A DNA stretch of 64,000 nt from Phytopseudomonas daroniae (GTDB lineage Bacteria; Pseudomonadota; Gammaproteobacteria; Pseudomonadales; Pseudomonadaceae), in assembly GCF_004327285.1 (NCBI RefSeq), contig NZ_QJUI01000011.1, positions 158,842 to 222,841 of the forward strand, given 5' to 3'. Of the stretch, positions 21,581-33,182 are shown in pieces; position 1 is the stretch's first letter; each line of letters starts with the position of its first letter. Below the pieces are notes generated by a model. It saw only the letters and a program-made list of their open reading frames with translations. It did no database searches and was not told the origin of the DNA. Position numbers and translations under genes: made by a program.

Positions 21581-22440
21581 GACAGACGCCCCTCTAGCCG
21601 CTGCTGTAGATAACGCCCGACGACGGTGGTGGACAGCGTGGTCAGGACGATGAAGGCCCCCGGAAAGAAGGTCAGCCACCAGGCGTTGGCAATGAAGTCC
21701 CGCCCCATGGACAGCATGGTGCCCCACTCGGGCGCAGGCGGTGGTGCGCCCATTCCCAGGAAGCTGAGTGCCGACGCCCAGACGATCGCCTGGCCAATGC
21801 CCATGGTCACGGTGACCAGCAATGGGCGCATGGCATTGGGCAGCAGTTGCCGCAGGATGATGCGCCGCGGCGAATGGCCCAGCGCCCGCGCGGCCTCGAT
21901 ATAACCCGAGCCTTTGACGGCGAGCACCTGGCCGCGAACCATCCGCGCATAGCCGGGTGCCGCGCCGAGCCCGGTCGCCACGATCAGCGGAATCAGCCCG
22001 GTGCCGAAAATGGCCACGAACAGCAGCGCCAGCACCAGCGAAGGGAACGCGAAGAGGATTTCCAGCAGCCAGCCCACTGCGCGGTCCGTGCGCCCGCCGG
22101 CGAGCCCGCTCAGCAAACCGAGGGAGATGGCGATGGACATGGCCAGAAAGGTCGCGGCCAGGCCAATGGTCAGTGACTGTCCGGCGCCATGAATCACCCG
22201 CGAGTAGATGTCCCGCCCGGATTGATCGGTGCCGAACCAGTGTGCCCAGCTCGGCGCCTGGAATGCGTCGCGCGGTGCGATGCTCAGCGGATCGGTATGG
22301 CTGAACAGTTGAGGCAGCAGTGCCGCGATGATCAACAGCAGCAGAAACATTGCGGCCAGCAAAGCCGCCCAGGGCAGTTTGTGGCGGCGTAGTCGCACAG
22401 GCGTTGGAAGCACTTGGGTATTGAGCGTCAACTCACTCAT
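21577..22440 (-). CDS. ABC importer permease, DppC type
   Basis: A 287-residue inner-membrane permease. It has the DppC-type N-terminal helix, the loop HWFGTDQSGRDIYSRVIHGA, and the coupling segment GSGYIEAARALGHSPRRIILRQLLPNAMRPLLV. Both ends overlap neighbours by ATGA junctions, showing tight coupling with the other permease and the ATPase. Paralogue of the gene at 32280-33164. Confidence 0.9.
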   Translation of the reverse strand: MSELTLNTQVLPTPVRLRRHKLPWAALLAAMFLLLLIIAALLPQLFSHTDPLSIAPRDAFQAPSWAHWFGTDQSGRDIYSRVIHGAGQSLTIGLAATFLAMSIAISLGLLSGLAGGRTDRAVGWLLEILFAFPSLVLALLFVAIFGTGLIPLIVATGLGAAPGYARMVRGQVLAVKGSGYIEAARALGHSPRRIILRQLLPNAMRPLLVTVTMGIGQAIVWASALSFLGMGAPPPAPEWGTMLSMGRDFIANAWWLTFFPGAFIVLTTLSTTVVGRYLQQRLEGRLS

Positions 22441-23423
22441 ACGGTCGCCTCCTGGCGTGGGTCGACCCACTGATAGAGCGCATCGACCACTACGTTGATC
22501 AATACGTAGCCGGCAGCGACCACAAGGCTGATACCGATGGCCAGTGGCAGATCCTGGGCCTGCACCGCCTGGTACAACTGACGCCCCAGACCGCGCCGGG
22601 AGAAGATTACTTCCACCACCACCGCTCCGCTGATCAGCGAGCCAATGGCCCAACCGGAGAGGGAAATGCCCGGCAGCAAGGCATGACGAAGGGCATGGCG
22701 AAAGCGCACGGCGATATCACTCAAGCCTCGGGTACGGGCAGTTAGCACAAAAGGCTGCTCGAGCGTCAGCTCCAGGGATTCACGGGTGACCTGGGCAATG
22801 AAGCCGGCCAGAGGAATGGCCAGCGCCAGGGATGGCAGGATCAGGGTGCGCCAGCCGTCGCTGCCAGCCGGGGGAAACCAGCGCAGACCAAAGGCGAACA
22901 CCGCCAGCAACAGAATCGCCAGCCAGAAGTGGGGAATGGAAGCGGCCAGGGTCTCGAGCATGGAAGCCAGGCTACCCACCCAGTGCCTGCGCCCGGCGGT
23001 CAGTACCGTGAGCAGCAGTACCAGCAGCCAGGCCAGCAGCAGCGAGAACAGGGTCAACTCCAGAGTTGGCCAGAACTGCTCGGCCAGCACCTGGGTAACC
23101 GGCAGGTGCTGCGAGTAGGACGAGCCCAGATCGCCCTGTACCAGCTTCGCCAGGTACAGCCCGTATTGCACGGGCAATGGCTTGTCCAGGCCGTATTCGC
23201 GGGTGGCCTCGGCGATGGTCTCCGGTGTCGGATTGCCACTCGGCCCACCGAGGATTGCCAGCACGGGATCGCCCGGCATCAGGCGCAGCGCGAAAAAGAT
23301 CAGCGTGGCAATCGCCCAGAGAACGAACGCGCCGCCCAGCAGCCGATGGAAAAATCGCCTGGCCAATGCGACCCGACGCTGACGACGAGGATCGGGCGTG
23401 AATGCTGCAACGGAATCGCTCAT
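22437..23423 (-). CDS. ABC importer permease, DppB type
   Basis: A 328-residue permease with the DppB pattern: first helix then LRLMPGDPVLAILGG, YGLDKPLPVQYGLYLAKLVQGDLG and the C-terminal coupling region RFRHALRHALLPGISLSG. The start at 23423 makes an ATGA overlap with the binding-protein gene, like the other junctions in this operon; an ATG at 23435 would add four residues. Paralogue of the gene at 37007-37939. Confidence 0.9.
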   Translation of the reverse strand: MSDSVAAFTPDPRRQRRVALARRFFHRLLGGAFVLWAIATLIFFALRLMPGDPVLAILGGPSGNPTPETIAEATREYGLDKPLPVQYGLYLAKLVQGDLGSSYSQHLPVTQVLAEQFWPTLELTLFSLLLAWLLVLLLTVLTAGRRHWVGSLASMLETLAASIPHFWLAILLLAVFAFGLRWFPPAGSDGWRTLILPSLALAIPLAGFIAQVTRESLELTLEQPFVLTARTRGLSDIAVRFRHALRHALLPGISLSGWAIGSLISGAVVVEVIFSRRGLGRQLYQAVQAQDLPLAIGISLVVAAGYVLINVVVDALYQWVDPRQEATV

Positions 23424-25105
23424 TTGTTCACCCATGCGTCGTACAGATATGGAACGGCCAGCGATGGCTCCAGGTGCACGCCCTGAGTGGTCTTGTAGAT
23501 GCCCAAGCGCGTGCTTTGCGGGTAGGTGGTCAGCTGCAGGTACTGACGCGAGATGATTGCCTGGGCCTGGTAATAGAGACGCGCACGGGCACTGGCATCC
23601 TGGGTCGCCAGCGCGGCTTTCATTACCGAGTCAAAGTCCGGGTCGGCGAAGCCAGCGGTGTTCTGGTGATAGCCGCCAACTCCTGCGGGCTGGACGAACT
23701 CGGAGCCAAACACGATGCGCAGGACGTCAGCCGTATTGGTGTTCCAATAGCCAATGCGAATGTCGTACTCCCAGTCCGCCTGACGCTTGGTCGCCTGCAC
23801 GTCGCTCATCTGCTCGAGCTGCACATCGATTCCCGCCTGCCGGGCAGTCGCCTGCACCTGCTCCCAGAGGGTCAGCTCCGACGGCGCCGTACGGCTACCG
23901 ATCACCACGTTGACGTGCAAGCGCTTGCCATCCCGGGTTCGGTAGCCCTGCTCGTCACGTTGCGTCCAGCCAGCCTCGTCGAGCAGCTCGGCGGCACGCT
24001 TCGGGTCGTACGCCTGGGCGGCTTCGAAATCGGCGCTGAAGAACCGGGTCGCCGAGCTGAGCGGCCCGCCCGAACGCGGAAACTCGCCGAAGTACACGCT
24101 TTTCAGCGCGCCCTCGACATCGGCACTGCGCACGAAGGCTTCGCGCACGCGCACGTCGTCGAACGGCGCACGGGTGATGTTCAAGGTGCCATTGGTGGGG
24201 TTGCCCGGGCGCTGGGCGATGATCAGTTGCAGATCGGGGTTGCGCCGCGCCGCTTCGTGGGACTCCGGCGGCAGCGTCTCGATGACGTCGACCTCCCCCG
24301 CCTGCAGCGACGCGAAACGAACCGAGGGCTCCTGAATGAATTTCCACTGGATACGTTCCAGGTAGGCCGGCCCCTGATGCCATGCGGTAGGTGGCGCCGA
24401 GTTGTAAGCGCTGTTGCGCTCGAGCAGCACCTGGTTCTGCCGCTCCCAGCGCACCACCTTGAAAGGCCCGCTGCCCACCGGGCTCTGGCAATTTTCATCG
24501 CGGCTGCGCTGCAGCGCCGCCGGCGACTGAATGCCCAGAAAGCCCTGGGCCAGCACCTCGAGGAACGCCGCATAGGGCGCATTCAAGCGCACCGCCGCTG
24601 TGTACTCGTCAATGATGTCGGTGTCCACATACTGGCGAATGTAGCCGCCGGCCGTACTCGACTGCGTCTTGGGGTTGACGATGTGTTCGAGATTGGCCTT
24701 GAGTGCCTGCGCGTTGAACGACGTGCCATCGGTGAAGCGCACATCGTCACGCAGATGAAAGGTGTAGGTTCTGCCGTCCTCGGACACTTCCCAGGACTTG
24801 GCCAGCCAAGGGCCGATCTCGCCCTGCTCGTTCATCGACACCAGCGAATCGAGAAACTGTCTGGCGACGAACAGTTGCGGCATATCCCCCGCCACATGCG
24901 GATCGAGGCAAGTCGGCTCGCGATCGGTGGCGTAGATCAAGGTGCCGCCGCTCACGGGCTGGTCACTGCGCGCCTGGGTCGCCACCTCTGCCCCGCAGCC
25001 GGCAAGGAGAATGGCACAGAGCGCCGTGGCGCCTAGCGAACGAACTGGTCGGCCGCCAGGGAGGCATTGCCGAGCGAATGGCTTGCAATGGGTATAGATA
25101 GGCAT
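23420..25105 (-). CDS. ABC importer substrate-binding lipoprotein (family 5)
   Basis: A 561-residue SBP_bac_5 (DppA/OppA-type) protein. The N-terminus ends in the lipobox LLAGC, so it is a lipoprotein rather than a free periplasmic protein. Core motifs: GGTLIYATDREPTCLDPH, PWLAKSWEVSEDGRTYTFHL and PFDDVRVREAFVRSADVEG. It is clearly paralogous to the protein at 37942-39693, sharing WLAKSWEVSEDG and HQGPAYLERI. It lies 170 bp downstream of the TonB receptor gene and overlaps the first permease gene. The substrate is unknown. Confidence 0.88.
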   Translation of the reverse strand: MPIYTHCKPFARQCLPGGRPVRSLGATALCAILLAGCGAEVATQARSDQPVSGGTLIYATDREPTCLDPHVAGDMPQLFVARQFLDSLVSMNEQGEIGPWLAKSWEVSEDGRTYTFHLRDDVRFTDGTSFNAQALKANLEHIVNPKTQSSTAGGYIRQYVDTDIIDEYTAAVRLNAPYAAFLEVLAQGFLGIQSPAALQRSRDENCQSPVGSGPFKVVRWERQNQVLLERNSAYNSAPPTAWHQGPAYLERIQWKFIQEPSVRFASLQAGEVDVIETLPPESHEAARRNPDLQLIIAQRPGNPTNGTLNITRAPFDDVRVREAFVRSADVEGALKSVYFGEFPRSGGPLSSATRFFSADFEAAQAYDPKRAAELLDEAGWTQRDEQGYRTRDGKRLHVNVVIGSRTAPSELTLWEQVQATARQAGIDVQLEQMSDVQATKRQADWEYDIRIGYWNTNTADVLRIVFGSEFVQPAGVGGYHQNTAGFADPDFDSVMKAALATQDASARARLYYQAQAIISRQYLQLTTYPQSTRLGIYKTTQGVHLEPSLAVPYLYDAWVNK

Positions 25106-25275
25106 GTCACGCTCATTCCGAATGTCGAAGCGTCTGTTGCACCCTGCGTGCCAGGCCCGAGGCCCAGTGAAACCGGCCTTACGGGCGAGCGAACGGACGT
25201 CATCAGGAAACAAACTGTGCAGGTGCTGTTGGCAGACAGACAGCTGGCGCCTGAAACGCCAGCTGCCGCCCCTCA

Positions 25276-27474
25276 TCACCAGAAGCTGTACTGGACGCCC
25301 GCATAGGCGCCAAAGCCGTCACCCGGGATGATCGAGCGCACATCGACACCGCGCGCATCATGAGTCGGGCTGATGGAGGCGGCGTACTTCTCGTCGGTGA
25401 TGTTGCGCAGATCGAGGTAGACGGACCAGTCCTTCTTCGGCGAATCCCAGCCCAGCACCGCGCCCCACAGGTTGTAAGAGCCTGCGTACTGGCTGTTGGC
25501 GAAATCGATCGGCGCCTTGGAGGCGTAGTAGGTGTTCACGCCGACGTACACGCCATTGTTGAAGTCGTAACGCAGCTCTGCCTGGTAGTTGTGCTTGGGC
25601 ACGCCCGGCAAGTCATTGCCTCCGAACTGATCGTCGTCCCGGTAGAAGAAGTCGCTGTAGGTGTAGGACTGGCGCAGGCTCAAGGCATTGCCAGCGTTCT
25701 CGTAAAGCAACGACTGCAGGCCGAACTCGATGCCCTGGTGGATGGTCTTGCTGGCGTTGTATTCGGCGGTGAGCGCATCCGCAGTCGAGGTCGCCTCGCG
25801 GATCACCACCGACAGCAGTTCATCCTGTACATGGGAGCGGTAGAAGGTCAGATCCCACGCATGGCGGCCGTACTCCCCTCGCGTACCGAACTCCAACGTG
25901 TCGGCGATCTGCGGTTCCAGCTGCTGGCCGCCAGAGTTGAGCCCGCTCGCCGGGCCGGAAGTGAAGACCTGCGTCCCCGAAACGAACGCCCACGACTGTT
26001 GAGCTTCCACGGTACGGCTGAGATTACCGAAGAGCTGCCAGTTGGGGCTCAGTTGATAGCGAGCACCGATGCGCGGGACGAACTCCCAATCGTTCTTCTC
26101 GATCGGGTTGTTGGGGTTGTCGGCCTCACCACCCACCGGGTACGTCACTTCGGCACGACGGCGGAACTCGACGGCAGAAAGGCCTACTTCCAACCAGAAA
26201 CGATCATCCACCCATTCGATTTCATTGCTCAGGCTGAACACTGTATCGGAGCCGTCGTATTCGGTTTTGCGTACCTGGGTGCCAACCGGCAAACCGGCGG
26301 TATTGCCCCCTGGAACACGAACGCTGATCTTCGAATAACCATTGGCGTGCTGGGTTCGCAGCGCGCTGAAACGCGTGGTGCTGTTCTTGCCCCACAGCGA
26401 ATCGAGCCGGTCATATTTCAGGCTGGCGGAGTAATCGGTGAAACCCCAGTAGTTGCGGTTCACGCCCTGTTTGGCGTCGATGGGATAGTCATGGTAAACG
26501 AGGCCCAATTCCAGGTTCGAACCGTCGTCAAAGGCGTATTCGGTCTTGTTGGCAAGCCAGGTGGAACCAGGCTGCTTGCGGTGTGCGCCGACGTTGACGC
26601 TGGTCGGGTTGGCCTGCTTGGGATCATCCTGCAGCTGAGCCTTGGTGATGTAACCAGGGGTCTCGTTGTCCGTGGTGCGGTAGCGGTAATAGAAGCGCGT
26701 CTTCAACTGCGGAGAAAACTGATAGCCGATATTGGACGCGACCCCAGCGCTCTTGCCGCGGGTCTGATCCTGGAAACCGTCTGCAGCGGAGTCCGTCAGG
26801 CTGACGTAATAATCGAGCGGGCCGAACACCTGGCCCGAGCTGATCTGGCGCTTCTGATAGCCGTAACTACCCGCCTCGTAACGGATCTGCAACGGCGCAG
26901 CATTGTGGCCGGTCTTGGTCACGTAGTTGATGGCGCCGCCCAGGTAGAGCGAGCCGACATCGAACGCGTTGGCACCACGTAGCACTTCGGTATGGCTCAG
27001 GCCCAGCGGCTCGAATAGCTCGTAGGGTGTGCCGCCCGGCCCGGAAACCGGCAGCCCATCGAAAAGAAAGAAGATCCCCGCACGAAAATAGCCAACGCCC
27101 TTGTTGATGCCCGAACCGCGGATGGAAATCCGGATGCCATCGTTGTTGCCACCTCCCTGAGTGGCCAGAACTCCCGGCTGCAGGGCAAACACATCGGTAC
27201 TGGTGGATACCCGACCTTTCTCGACCCGCGCCGAGTCGACGAAATTCACACCACCGGCCACTTCCTTGAGGGTGCTTTCGGCAAGCTCCGTGGCGTCCAG
27301 CGATTCGCCCTGAACGACCACTGTGCCCAGCTGACTTTCCTGCTCTGCTGCTTGCCTGCCCGTGTCCGCCTGCACCACCTGTAATCCACCGATGAAAAGT
27401 ACCGTGGCACTTACACCCAAAGAAGGTGAAAACAATGCTCGCATTGCATTTTTAGTCCGTTTACGCGTTTTCAT
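25276..27474 (-). CDS. TonB-dependent outer-membrane receptor
   Basis: A 732-residue receptor. A signal peptide (to about QADTG) is followed by a TonB-box-like QLGTVVVQGE, a plug domain (VFALQPGVLATQGGGN, GISIRGSG-like RISIRGSGINKG, RGANAFDVGSLYLGGAINYVT) and a 22-strand-type barrel ending in aromatic YSFW. It has no N-terminal signalling extension. It resembles the FecA/PupB fold, but nothing here points to iron: the operon partner is a peptide-type ABC importer and the promoter is sigma-54. Uptake of a bulky organosulfur compound is inferred. Two paralogues lie at 39754 and 42329. ATG 27474 is used; ATG 27444 is a shorter option. Confidence 0.88.
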   Translation of the reverse strand: MKTRKRTKNAMRALFSPSLGVSATVLFIGGLQVVQADTGRQAAEQESQLGTVVVQGESLDATELAESTLKEVAGGVNFVDSARVEKGRVSTSTDVFALQPGVLATQGGGNNDGIRISIRGSGINKGVGYFRAGIFFLFDGLPVSGPGGTPYELFEPLGLSHTEVLRGANAFDVGSLYLGGAINYVTKTGHNAAPLQIRYEAGSYGYQKRQISSGQVFGPLDYYVSLTDSAADGFQDQTRGKSAGVASNIGYQFSPQLKTRFYYRYRTTDNETPGYITKAQLQDDPKQANPTSVNVGAHRKQPGSTWLANKTEYAFDDGSNLELGLVYHDYPIDAKQGVNRNYWGFTDYSASLKYDRLDSLWGKNSTTRFSALRTQHANGYSKISVRVPGGNTAGLPVGTQVRKTEYDGSDTVFSLSNEIEWVDDRFWLEVGLSAVEFRRRAEVTYPVGGEADNPNNPIEKNDWEFVPRIGARYQLSPNWQLFGNLSRTVEAQQSWAFVSGTQVFTSGPASGLNSGGQQLEPQIADTLEFGTRGEYGRHAWDLTFYRSHVQDELLSVVIREATSTADALTAEYNASKTIHQGIEFGLQSLLYENAGNALSLRQSYTYSDFFYRDDDQFGGNDLPGVPKHNYQAELRYDFNNGVYVGVNTYYASKAPIDFANSQYAGSYNLWGAVLGWDSPKKDWSVYLDLRNITDEKYAASISPTHDARGVDVRSIIPGDGFGAYAGVQYSFW

Positions 27475-27545
27475 CTTAATTGCGCCCCAGCGTTATCAAA
27501 GCCCATACAAACAGCAATAAAAGTTTGCCGATACCAATCACAGAG

Positions 27546-27561
27546 AGCATTTACCGTGCCA
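27546..27561 (-). promoter_or_regulatory. Sigma-54 promoter of the TonB receptor/importer operon
   Basis: On the minus strand, TGGCACGGTAAATGCT has a perfect -24 box (TGGCACG) and a -12 box with one mismatch; GG-N10-GC spacing is correct. It lies about 70 bases before the receptor start. Confidence 0.78.
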
Positions 27562-27783
27562 AATAAAAACATCGAAAACGCAAGGTTTCATTGGAAAAAT
27601 TCAATACACTGAACATATTCAGACACTTATTTATTAATCAGTGACCCACCAAGAACACTTACTCATAAACCACAACAAGCTGCTCAAGAACGGTGACGTT
27701 CAAAAACACCGAAGTGAAAGAAAAGTTATTACCGAGCGCGAAATAAACGCAGCGAAATGGAATAAGCACCCACACAAAACAGC

Positions 27784-27809
27784 AGACGCCATTTGAATGC
27801 ACGGCGTCT
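27784..27809. terminator. Candidate hairpin terminator
   Basis: AGACGCC (27784-27790) pairs with GGCGTCT (27803-27809); TTTT follows on the + strand. On the minus strand it lies about 150 bases beyond the SfnB-like gene and could end that operon before the receptor promoter, though the minus-strand T-run is weak. Confidence 0.4.
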
Positions 27810-27900
27810 TTTGGCAAGTTATAAATAACGAAGGAAATAACTAACGCGAGGTGCTACGCGGGAGAGACTTGGCAGGAAGTTACAGTCAATCACCAATAGC

Positions 27901-27930
27901 CTGGTGCTGGCTGTTATTCGTCAGCACCAG
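27901..27930. repeat. Inverted repeat after the SfnB-like gene
   Basis: CTGGTGCTG (27901-27909) and CAGCACCAG (27922-27930) are perfect 9-bp arms around a 12-base loop, 27 bases past the stop of the minus-strand gene at 27957. It could act as a 3' mRNA stabiliser or factor-dependent stop; there is no T-run. Confidence 0.45.
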
Positions 27931-27956
27931 GCAAAGCCGAGTAATCAAGCGATCAC

Positions 27957-29159
27957 TCAGAACAGCCCTGAAGTCGGCGGTTCGATACCCTTGAGTCGCC
28001 ACGCACCCACGGCTGCAGCCTTCCAGTGACGTGGGTTGTGGTTCGCTACCGTGCGGGCGTTGCGCCAGTGGCGATCCAGATTGTGGCTGCGCCCCGTGGT
28101 GGATGCTCCACCCACATCGAACACCAGTTCGGCAGCTTTCAGCGCAGCCTCGATTGCAAGGTATTGCGCCTGCGCCACATCGACCGAGGCGCGGGTAATC
28201 GCCTCCTGGTTCAGGCCGGCGGCCCAGGCGGCATCGATGCTTTCCGCCGCGCGCAGTACCAGCGCTTCGGCAGCGAAGGCCCGGGCGGAAATCTCGCCCA
28301 CCGAAAATTCGACGTAGGGATCGTCAACCGAGCGGCTGGCGCTGCTGTGCTTGATCGGCCGCGCATGCTCACGGGCGAAATGCACCGCATCGTGCAGCGC
28401 GTTGCGCGCGATACCGGCCTCCACCGCAGCGAGGAACAGCTGTAGAAAAGGCGTGACGATGGAGCGCTGCCCGTCACTGCCAGGACGCGTACGAATCTCA
28501 TCGGGGTGAACGATGACGTTGTTCAGAAGCGTGGTTCCGCTGGCCGTCAGGCGCTGCCCCATGGCATCGAAATCGTCATGCAGCTCCAGGCCCTCGCGGT
28601 CACGGGGAAGGATGAACGACACTGGCTGCTCGTTCTCATCCAGCGCCACGGCGCTCACCCAGTCGGCATACAGCGATCCGGTGCTGTAGTACTTGCTGCC
28701 ATTGGCCCGATAGTGTTCGCCCTCGCGAACGATACGGGCGCTTATCGCGCCATTGGCACCGCCCACTTCCCAGCCGGCATTACCGACCACTTCACCGGCC
28801 AGATAGCGCGCAAACCAGCGTTCGCGCTCTTGCTCACCGTCGCGCAGCAACAGGCCTTCGATGAAGGAAAAACTCGGCCGCAGCGCCTGGGCGATGTTGG
28901 AGTCGGCTGCCGCGAGATCGACGATGAATTCGATCACCTCGCGCACGCTCGCCCCACTGCCGCCATAGGCTTGGGGAATACGCCAGGTCAACAGGCGATC
29001 GCCTGCCAATGCGCGAATCTGCTCGGTCGGCAGCGAGCGTTGACGCTCCCGCTCGGATGCGCCCTCGGCAATGTTCGCCAGGCGTGTACGAGCCAGTTGC
29101 CTGAGTTCGGCAACGCTGAGGGAGTCGCTGGGGTTGGTGTTGACGGCCTGCAGAGTCAT
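27957..29159 (-). CDS. SfnB-like acyl-CoA dehydrogenase-fold monooxygenase
   Basis: A 400-residue protein of the SfnB/DszC group, with the acyl-CoA dehydrogenase fold. It has the N-terminal helical domain (LLTWRIPQAYGGSGASVREV), the central YRANGSKYYSTGSLYADWV segment and the C-terminal HNLDRHWRNARTVANHNPRH motif, typical of reduced-flavin monooxygenases for sulfur compounds. In P. putida SfnB is needed for dimethylsulfone use. It is the last gene of the large island operon and follows the LLM gene at 29232 by 72 bp; the pair mirrors 35610/34264. Confidence 0.85.
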   Translation of the reverse strand: MTLQAVNTNPSDSLSVAELRQLARTRLANIAEGASERERQRSLPTEQIRALAGDRLLTWRIPQAYGGSGASVREVIEFIVDLAAADSNIAQALRPSFSFIEGLLLRDGEQERERWFARYLAGEVVGNAGWEVGGANGAISARIVREGEHYRANGSKYYSTGSLYADWVSAVALDENEQPVSFILPRDREGLELHDDFDAMGQRLTASGTTLLNNVIVHPDEIRTRPGSDGQRSIVTPFLQLFLAAVEAGIARNALHDAVHFAREHARPIKHSSASRSVDDPYVEFSVGEISARAFAAEALVLRAAESIDAAWAAGLNQEAITRASVDVAQAQYLAIEAALKAAELVFDVGGASTTGRSHNLDRHWRNARTVANHNPRHWKAAAVGAWRLKGIEPPTSGLF

Positions 29160-29231
29160 AGAATGGTCTCGGTGCTGGCGGGCATTTGGCGCAACCCAGT
29201 GCGCCTGCCCGCGAGTGAATGTGTCGGCGGG

Positions 29232-30614
29232 TCAGGCGTGGGTAGTTGCCAGGGGGAACCGTAGTGGCTGGCTGGGAACGGACAGCGCCGCCGGGTCGCG
29301 ATAACGGGCACCATGGTGATCCGCCGGAAGCCGCGCGTGCCCCGTACCAAACAGGCGCTCGCGCAGTGTTTCACCGGGTTCGTAGCGCTCGCGGAAACGG
29401 CCTCGCTTGCGCAGTTCGGGAACCACCAGCTCGATGAAGTCCCGCGCGGTCTCGAACGACAGGTACTGGCGCAGGTTGATGCCGTCGATGCCGTCCTCGT
29501 CGAGCCATTTCTCGATTTCATCAGCGACCGTTCGCGGCGTCCCGGCAACGAAGAAACGGCCCTCATTGAAGCCGTTGATACGCGACAGGGCGTCAGCCAC
29601 GGTGGCGTTCGAATCGTTCTGGCGTAGCAACCCCCAGGCTGCCGCGCCCTCGGGCAACACATCGACCAAGCGTGCCTGTGGCGGGAACGCAGTCAGGTCG
29701 ATGGGCGCCTGCATGTGCGCCAGAGCGCCTTCGACGCTGTGCAGGCGGCGGTAGCTTTGCAGCTTCTCCTGCACCTCCAGGTCGGTGCGCCCGACGATCA
29801 CCCCAGCCTGGACGATGAACTTGATGCCCTGGGGATCACGGCCGTGGGCGCGCGCCTTCTGGCGCATGCGCTCGATGTTGCGGCGCACTTCCTGTGGGGT
29901 AGCCCCGCCGGTGAATACCACCTCGGCATGCCGGCCGGCGAACTCCATACCGGCTGCCGAGCCGGTGGCCTGGAAGAGCACCGGCGTACGCTGGCGTGAC
30001 GGCTGGCAAAGATGCGGGCCGGCCACCTTGAAATGTTCACCGACATGGTTGATGTAGCGCACTTTGCTGGGATCGGTGTAGACGCGCCTGGCACGATCGA
30101 CCAGCACCGCATCGTCGTCCCAGGAACCCTCCCAGAGCTTGTAGAGCACATCGAGATACTCGTCGGCGATCTCGTAGCGATGGTCATGGGGCACCTCGCC
30201 GTCCAGGCCGAAGTTGCGCGCCGCATTGGGCAGGTAGGACGTCACCACGTTCCAGCCTACCCGCCCCTTGGTCAGGTGATCGAGGGTGCTCATGCGCCGC
30301 GCGAAGGCGAATGGCGGTTCGTAGGTGGTGGAAAATGTCGCGCCAAAACCCAGGTTCTGAGTCACCGCGGCCATGGCCGGAATGACCAGCATGGGGTCGT
30401 TGCTGGGGATCTGCACCCCTTCGCGCAGCGCAGTCTCGGGGCCGCCACGAAACTGGTCGTAGGCGCCCACGACATCGGCCAGAAACACGCCGTCGAAGGT
30501 GCCGAACTCCAGCAACTGCGCCAGCTCCGTCCAGTATTCGATGTCATTGAAGCGGTGACGGTTGTTTTCCGGGTGCACCCACAGACCATGGACAATATGG
30601 CTGACGCAGTTCAT
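29232..30614 (-). CDS. LLM flavin monooxygenase, NtaA/SnaA/DszA family
   Basis: A 460-residue luciferase-like monooxygenase. Family marks are HGLWVHPENNRHRFND at the start, FLADVVGAYDQF, TKGRVGWNVVTSYLPNAARNFG and PVLFQATGSAAGMEFAGRHAEVVFTG. Members such as DszA and NtaA use FMNH2 and oxygen to cleave C-S or C-N bonds of bulky substrates. ATG 30614 follows the ATPase stop by 10 bp and begins the conserved region; an open frame continues upstream only as a shadow of the ATPase gene. The C-terminal about 30 residues (after GTGHARLP) are not conserved-looking. Confidence 0.87.
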   Translation of the reverse strand: MNCVSHIVHGLWVHPENNRHRFNDIEYWTELAQLLEFGTFDGVFLADVVGAYDQFRGGPETALREGVQIPSNDPMLVIPAMAAVTQNLGFGATFSTTYEPPFAFARRMSTLDHLTKGRVGWNVVTSYLPNAARNFGLDGEVPHDHRYEIADEYLDVLYKLWEGSWDDDAVLVDRARRVYTDPSKVRYINHVGEHFKVAGPHLCQPSRQRTPVLFQATGSAAGMEFAGRHAEVVFTGGATPQEVRRNIERMRQKARAHGRDPQGIKFIVQAGVIVGRTDLEVQEKLQSYRRLHSVEGALAHMQAPIDLTAFPPQARLVDVLPEGAAAWGLLRQNDSNATVADALSRINGFNEGRFFVAGTPRTVADEIEKWLDEDGIDGINLRQYLSFETARDFIELVVPELRKRGRFRERYEPGETLRERLFGTGHARLPADHHGARYRDPAALSVPSQPLRFPLATTHA

Positions 30615-30624
30615 CTCGAACAGA

Positions 30625-32279
<1,655 letters not shown>

Positions 32280-32283
<4 letters not shown>

Positions 32284-33164
32284 AGCGCCTTGCCCTCGCT
32301 GTGACGCAGCAAGGCACGGCCCAGTGCGGTGATGGCGACCACCGTGAGGGTCACGGCGACGCCCGGAGCGGCGACCAGCCACCATGCATTGCCCAGGAAG
32401 TTGCGGCCCACCGACAGCATCGCGCCCCACTCGGGAGCCGGTGGCGGCGCGCCAAAGCCGAGGAAACTCAGCGAGGCACCCGCGGCGATATTGCCGCCGA
32501 TGCTGATGGTGGCGAGGATCAGTATCGGCTTGATCGCATTGGGCAGTACGTGGCGAAGAACCACCACCAGCGGCGGCAGGCCCAGCGTCAACGCGGCCTC
32601 GACATAGGCAGCGCGCCGAACCAGCAGTGCCTGCGCGCGCACCATGCGGGCAAAACGCGGGATGCCGGCGATGCCGATAGCCACCACCGCATTGAGCATG
32701 CCCTGCCCCCAGAAGGTGATGATCAGCAACGCCAGCAGCAGATCCGGAAAGGCCAGCAGTACATCGATGAAGCGCATGATCGCCGCATCCAGCCAGCGAT
32801 GACCGAGCCCGGCAGCGAGCCCCAGAACCACGCCGCCAAGCAACGCGATGATCGTGGCCGCAACACCCATCAACAGCGAAGCGCGAACGCCATGCACCAG
32901 CCGCGCGAACACATCGCGGCCATTTTCATCGGTACCCAGCCAATGTGCGGCACTGGGGGTCTGGAAGGCATCCCGGGCGCTGGCCAGCAGCGGATCGCCA
33001 CGTACCAGCCAGCTCGGCTCGATACCGGCCAGCACCAGCAGCGCGACAAACAAGCCCGCCAGCAGCAGGCCTGGGCGGCGCAGCAAAACCGGCGACCAGG
33101 CAGGCAGACGCAATCCTGATCTGCTGCGCTGGCCAATGAATACTTCAGGAGTGGTCAGGCTCAT
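32280..33164 (-). CDS. ABC importer permease, DppC type
   Basis: A 294-residue permease with GTDENGRDVFARLVHGVRAS and the coupling loop YVEAALTLGLPPLVVVLRHVLPNAIKP. It is paralogous to 21577-22440 (shared SFLG(M/F)GAPPPAPEWG). Its DppB partner lies about 4 kb upstream at 37007, separated by three enzyme genes, an uncommon split of a dpp-type operon. It overlaps the ATPase gene by 4 bases. Confidence 0.9.
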
Positions 33165-33182
33165 GAAAAAGGACTCCGCGAC

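Larger units (their letters stand above)
27475..27956. other. Intergenic region between the two importer operons
   Basis: About 480 bp, AT-rich, with no supported gene. It holds the sigma-54 promoter of the receptor gene at 27546-27561, a GC hairpin at 27784-27809 and a larger inverted repeat at 27901-27930 just past the stop of the SfnB-like gene. No copy of the palindrome seen at the other sigma-54 promoters was found here. Confidence 0.6.

Noticed and set aside
23402..25036. A 544-codon open frame on + opposite the binding lipoprotein gene
   Set aside because: No domain is recognisable and it is antisense to a clear SBP_bac_5 gene with lipobox and conserved motifs.
25360..26982. A 540-codon open frame on + opposite the TonB receptor gene
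   Set aside because: Antisense to a receptor with plug and barrel motifs; the product has no recognisable family.
27562..27760. Search for an SfnR-type palindrome upstream of the 27561 promoter
   Set aside because: No TGT-N10-ACA core occurs in this stretch; this promoter may use another activator or a distant site.
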